DNA of 8,735 bases from NCBI GenBank assembly GCA_964545075.1, contig CAZJFS010000183.1, positions 1 to 8,735 of the forward strand, in the 5' to 3' direction. The notes under the pieces were generated by a model, which saw nothing but the letters and a program-made list of their open reading frames with translations, was not told the origin of the DNA and did no database searches. Below are positions 5,891 to 8,735 of the stretch, piece after piece. Positions within the stretch are counted from its first letter, which is position 1. The number at the start of each line of letters is the position of its first letter. The position numbers and the translations under genes are program-made. The stretch comes from DAOPXV01 sp035352535 (lineage in GTDB: Bacteria > Muiribacteriota > UBA9980).

Positions 5891-8735
5891 TCAGAATTTC
5901 TGACCGATCGCTATCTTGTTTGTTGTCGTCGTGAGTACGCCTCCAATAAAGTCTTTTACCGTCGTCGTTATGGCGGTGATGTTCTGGGCCGTCGTATTAG
6001 CGAGCACTGTTTCTGAAGTGACGCCATTGTCGAGAGTGATCGTAAGAATTTTTCCGGTTGGATCGAGCGCAAGTGTCGTTGATGAAATATTAGATCTTGC
6101 GTATACGAAATTTGTGGCTTTTGTGATTGGGAAGCTGCATATTCCTGATACTGTGATGGTTTTACTTGCCGCCGGCCATGTTACCTGTCCGGTTCCGGCG
6201 GCGCTTATAGATACGCTGCCGCCCTTTATGAGTCCGGCGTTTATGGTCGCGGGATTGATCTCATCGCCGGCAAATGTTATAACTATTGAATCGCCGTTAT
6301 TGATCTGGCCGTTGCCGTCTCCAAAAGTGATTGAAGAGATAAAAGGCCTTATCGTTGAAACTGCCGCAGAAGTGTATTTATTTATGGTGGTGTTCTGGTT
6401 TCCTACCAGATCGTTTACGTTAGCGGGTTTAATAACAGTTGCTTTTATAAATTTTGAAGAAGGAATGAAGGCTTTATCTATACTTTCATCGAGCGTGACG
6501 GTTATTTTTTTAGCCGACTGGCTGTATGAAAAAACTGCGTTTGTTAAATTGATGGACGTTAGATTTGAACCGCTTGAGTTATCGGCATATTCGAGGTTCC
6601 ATGTAGCTTTGTCAAATAACGGCGCCGCCGGGTCCATATATTCGCTGAACGTGATATATATCAGGTCGTTTCCGTTCTGCACGGATGTGGCGGTTATCGA
6701 TGATATCGTCGGGGATATGGCGTCGGTCGCGACCACGGTTGTAGTGGCTTTTCCGGTCAGGGACATTGAGTTTCCGACGAAATCGGTAACGCTCGTTGAA
6801 AGCGGGGTCACGATAACGAATTTCGATGGCGGAATAAAAGCGTTGTCGGTAATCTCGTTTAGCGTGACGGTCACGCTTCTGGGATTGGAGTTCTGGCTGT
6901 AAACGAAGGTCGCGTTGGTCGTCGTAAAAGGCGCGGCGTTCGTTCCGGCTGCGTCATCGGCGTATTGTATCAGCCAGTTAGTATGATCCGTTATAAGAGG
7001 CCAGGTTGTATCGCTGATATAATCGTTTAAGTAAATCGTTATTACGTCGTTTCCCGCATTGTTCGAAACTGCCGAGATTGAAGATACCGCCGGTTTCGTC
7101 GTTTCGGCGGCGACGGCGGTCGTCGTCGCTTTTTGAGACAGCGGCAGCGGATTTCCGACCAGGTCCATCGGGCCCACGTTAAGAAGCGTAGCTATCACGA
7201 ATTTCGACGGCGGAATAAAAGCTTTGTCCGTGACTTCGTTCAAAGTTATACTGACGTATTTATTGTTATTGTCACAAGCGTATCCGATCGATGCGTTCGT
7301 GAGCGGAAATGTGAATGCGTTGGTTCCGGCCGCGTCGTCGGCATACTTGACTTCCCAGTTGGATTTGTTCGTGAGGACGTTGGGAGTGGTGTCCATATAA
7401 TCGCTGAAATAGATATAAATAATATCTCTGCCGTTGTGGACTGAAGCGGCCGTTACCGAAGATATCGATGGCGCAATAGTTTCCATCGGGACCGTCGCTG
7501 AATAAGCCGAGAAAGTTCCTATGGCGTTTCCGGCGAGGTCCTTTATATTGGCGGGATTGGGGATGACTCTGACGTATTTATTGTTTGGAATAAATGATTT
7601 ATCGTAGGCTTCATTTAATGTTATGGTGAGCTTTTTAGTACTCGAATTATAGTTCAGGCCGGCATTTGCGATTATTACCGGAAATAAATTCGTACCGCTC
7701 TGGTCGTCCGCCAGATGGATCGTCCAGTTGGTTTTGGTCGTTAGCGACGATGCATACATGGCATCGCTGAAAGTTAAAACGATTTGATCGCCCAGTGCGT
7801 CTCTTGAAGTGGCGCTTACGGTGAAAGTGGGGAGTACTATTTCAGTTGGCGTCGCGACGGCGCTGTAAACCGACAGCGCTCCAGCCGGATTTCCGGCTAT
7901 GTCTTTGATATTGGTCGCGTTTGAAACGGCCCGCAAGTATTTTCCAGGCGGAATAAAAGCGTTATCAGTCGCTTCGTTCAATGTGACCGTAAGAGTCCTT
8001 TCCGGGGCCGAATATGAAAGCGTCGCGTTCGTTATAGTTATCTGGGTCAGGTTCAGGCCGGCGTTATTATCGGCATGATAAAACGCCCAGTTGGTTTTTG
8101 TAGTGATTGCTGTTTCTGCCGTCATATCATCATCAAAAATGACTTTTATGACGTCGCCGGAGGCATTTACCTGATTTCCGCTTACAGTGAATGAAGGCGG
8201 CGTATTATCGACAGTGAAGAATCCTCCCGATACGGGCGATGGATTGAAGGGCGAGGCGGGCGATACCGCCGTGGCGTTTATCGATATCGCCGCGTAACCT
8301 TCACCCGGCCCTATGGCGTAAGCATACTTGTATTGCGTGCCGCTTACAAAGGTCATATTGGCTTCATTTACAGCGTTAGCTCCGGTTATGCTTATTTTAG
8401 GCGTGGCGGAAGCCGCGGTTGAAAAATTCGCGGTTATGGTTACAGGCGTACCTTGCTTATATACCTTCGGATTTATAGAATATGTCATGCTCGAAACAGT
8501 CGGCCGCGAAACGTCGTTTAAAGATTTCTGACCGGTTGTCTGGGCCGGATTGGCTGAGTTTCCGGCTGCGTCGAAAAGCGTTGCCGCTGATTGAGGTCTG
8601 ATCTCTACCGTTTCGATGCCTGAAGGCGTTTCAGTGACGTTTATATTAAGCCGTATGGTTTTTTCTCCGCCCGTTAGAGGATTGCCGCTGGTGTTGGTTG
8701 CTGATGCGATAACGGCGCCGGTTGCCGTTCCGCCG
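5891..8735 (-). CDS. Giant secreted/surface protein with tandem Ig-like repeats (5' end outside window)
   Basis: The frame is open from the right edge to the TGA at 5893-5891: 947 residues with no in-frame stop and no start signal. A Met codon at 8488 lies within a domain linker (SRPTVSSM) and is not the start. Numbering from that Met: a beta-rich domain at 1-97, then five related modules at 98-219, 220-339, 340-465, 466-592 and 593-714, and a divergent last domain at 715-865. Modules share a Pro-led linker (P-x-[FIV]-[ST]-x-[IV]), NW...ADD.AGTN, TVTLNE.TD.AFIPP and a D-[LI]-[AV]-G-N motif near the end. The region upstream of the Met ends with LFDAAGNSAN, a further module. This is the build of bacterial Ig-like (Big_5/SbsA-like) surface proteins. 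The C-terminus (NKIAIGQKF) shows no LPXTG, membrane helix or recognised sorting domain. The likely role is adhesion or a surface layer; no catalytic region is visible. Confidence 0.85.
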   Translation of the reverse strand, partial: GGTATGAVIASATNTSGNPLTGGEKTIRLNINVTETPSGIETVEIRPQSAATLFDAAGNSANPAQTTGQKSLNDVSRPTVSSMTYSINPKVYKQGTPVTITANFSTAASATPKISITGANAVNEANMTFVSGTQYKYAYAIGPGEGYAAISINATAVSPASPFNPSPVSGGFFTVDNTPPSFTVSGNQVNASGDVIKVIFDDDMTAETAITTKTNWAFYHADNNAGLNLTQITITNATLSYSAPERTLTVTLNEATDNAFIPPGKYLRAVSNATNIKDIAGNPAGALSVYSAVATPTEIVLPTFTVSATSRDALGDQIVLTFSDAMYASSLTTKTNWTIHLADDQSGTNLFPVIIANAGLNYNSSTKKLTITLNEAYDKSFIPNNKYVRVIPNPANIKDLAGNAIGTFSAYSATVPMETIAPSISSVTAASVHNGRDIIYIYFSDYMDTTPNVLTNKSNWEVKYADDAAGTNAFTFPLTNASIGYACDNNNKYVSITLNEVTDKAFIPPSKFVIATLLNVGPMDLVGNPLPLSQKATTTAVAAETTKPAVSSISAVSNNAGNDVITIYLNDYISDTTWPLITDHTNWLIQYADDAAGTNAAPFTTTNATFVYSQNSNPRSVTVTLNEITDNAFIPPSKFVIVTPLSTSVTDFVGNSMSLTGKATTTVVATDAISPTISSITATSVQNGNDLIYITFSEYMDPAAPLFDKATWNLEYADNSSGSNLTSINLTNAVFSYSQSAKKITVTLDESIDKAFIPSSKFIKATVIKPANVNDLVGNQNTTINKYTSAAVSTIRPFISSITFGDGNGQINNGDSIVITFAGDEINPATINAGLIKGGSVSISAAGTGQVTWPAASKTITVSGICSFPITKATNFVYARSNISSTTLALDPTGKILTITLDNGVTSETVLANTTAQNITAITTTVKDFIGGVLTTTTNKIAIGQKF
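6347..8197 (-). repeat. Five tandem Ig-like coding repeats of 120-127 codons
   Basis: Units are 7832-8197, 7472-7831, 7094-7471, 6713-7093 and 6347-6712. A landmark reading GGAATAAA or close to it on the + strand recurs at 7950, 7587, 7212, 6831 and 6462, at steps of 363, 375, 381 and 369 bases, all multiples of three. The third and fourth units (from the N-terminal side) are most alike, sharing YADDAAGTN and AFIPPSKFVI, which suggests a recent duplication. Confidence 0.85.

Noticed and set aside
5916..6902. Long + strand open frame (328 codons) opposite the Ig-like gene
   Set aside because: It is antisense to a clearly repetitive, motif-bearing protein, has no ribosome binding site, and its Val/Ser-rich translation recurs with the repeats as expected of a shadow frame.
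6347..8197. CRISPR array or DNA-level satellite
   Set aside because: Repeat period is 363-381 bases, always in frame, and similarity is at protein level. It is a multidomain protein, not short direct repeats with spacers.
8489..8735. Upstream promoter/start region of the Ig-like gene, taking Met at 8488 as start
   Set aside because: The frame stays open for 82 more codons to the edge, encodes another Ig-like module, and no ribosome binding site precedes 8488.

Overview
The window comes from a bacterium with an envelope-anchored type IV filament or type II-like secretion apparatus. Evidence is two genes with textbook prepilin N-termini, one lipoprotein with a lipobox, one Sec-type secreted protein and one very large repetitive Ig-like protein. 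The organism cannot be named from the sequence. The style (pilin-like operons, chitobiase-type and Ig-like repeat proteins, moderate GC, many Lys/Ile residues) resembles genomes of poorly cultured Gram-negative-type phyla such as Riflebacteria, Wallbacteria or Elusimicrobiota, but that is only an impression.

Layout. Positions 1-2719 (+ strand) hold a tight four-gene operon entering from the left edge: the 3' end of a PilX-like protein, a single-pass membrane protein with a TPR domain, a PilV/GspI-like minor pilin and a PilW/GspJ-like minor pilin. This is the order expected of a minor-pilin priming module, with the TPR membrane protein as an unusual insert. The operon meets the - strand genes tail to tail and overlaps them by four bases (TTAA, carrying both stop codons).

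Positions 2716-5448 (- strand) hold a two-gene unit: a 592-residue lipoprotein with three chitobiase C-terminal-type repeats, followed by a secreted protein whose C-terminal half looks like the LpoB/CsgG/TolB-N type of alpha/beta domain. Positions 5449-5890 are non-coding and rich in inverted repeats. A good sigma70-like promoter on the - strand sits at their upstream end, so the lipoprotein mRNA should carry a leader of about 370 nt. That leader includes a 13-bp hairpin capped by a UNCG-type tetraloop just before the ribosome binding site.

Positions 5891-8735 (- strand) hold the C-terminal 947 residues of a giant secreted or surface protein. It has five closely related Ig-like repeats of 120-127 residues plus divergent domains on both sides, and its start lies beyond the right edge.

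Taken together this is a cell-surface locus: filament minor subunits on one strand, surface or adhesive proteins on the other. The least explained parts are the structured leader, the TPR protein within the pilin operon, and the lipoprotein/secreted-protein pair.
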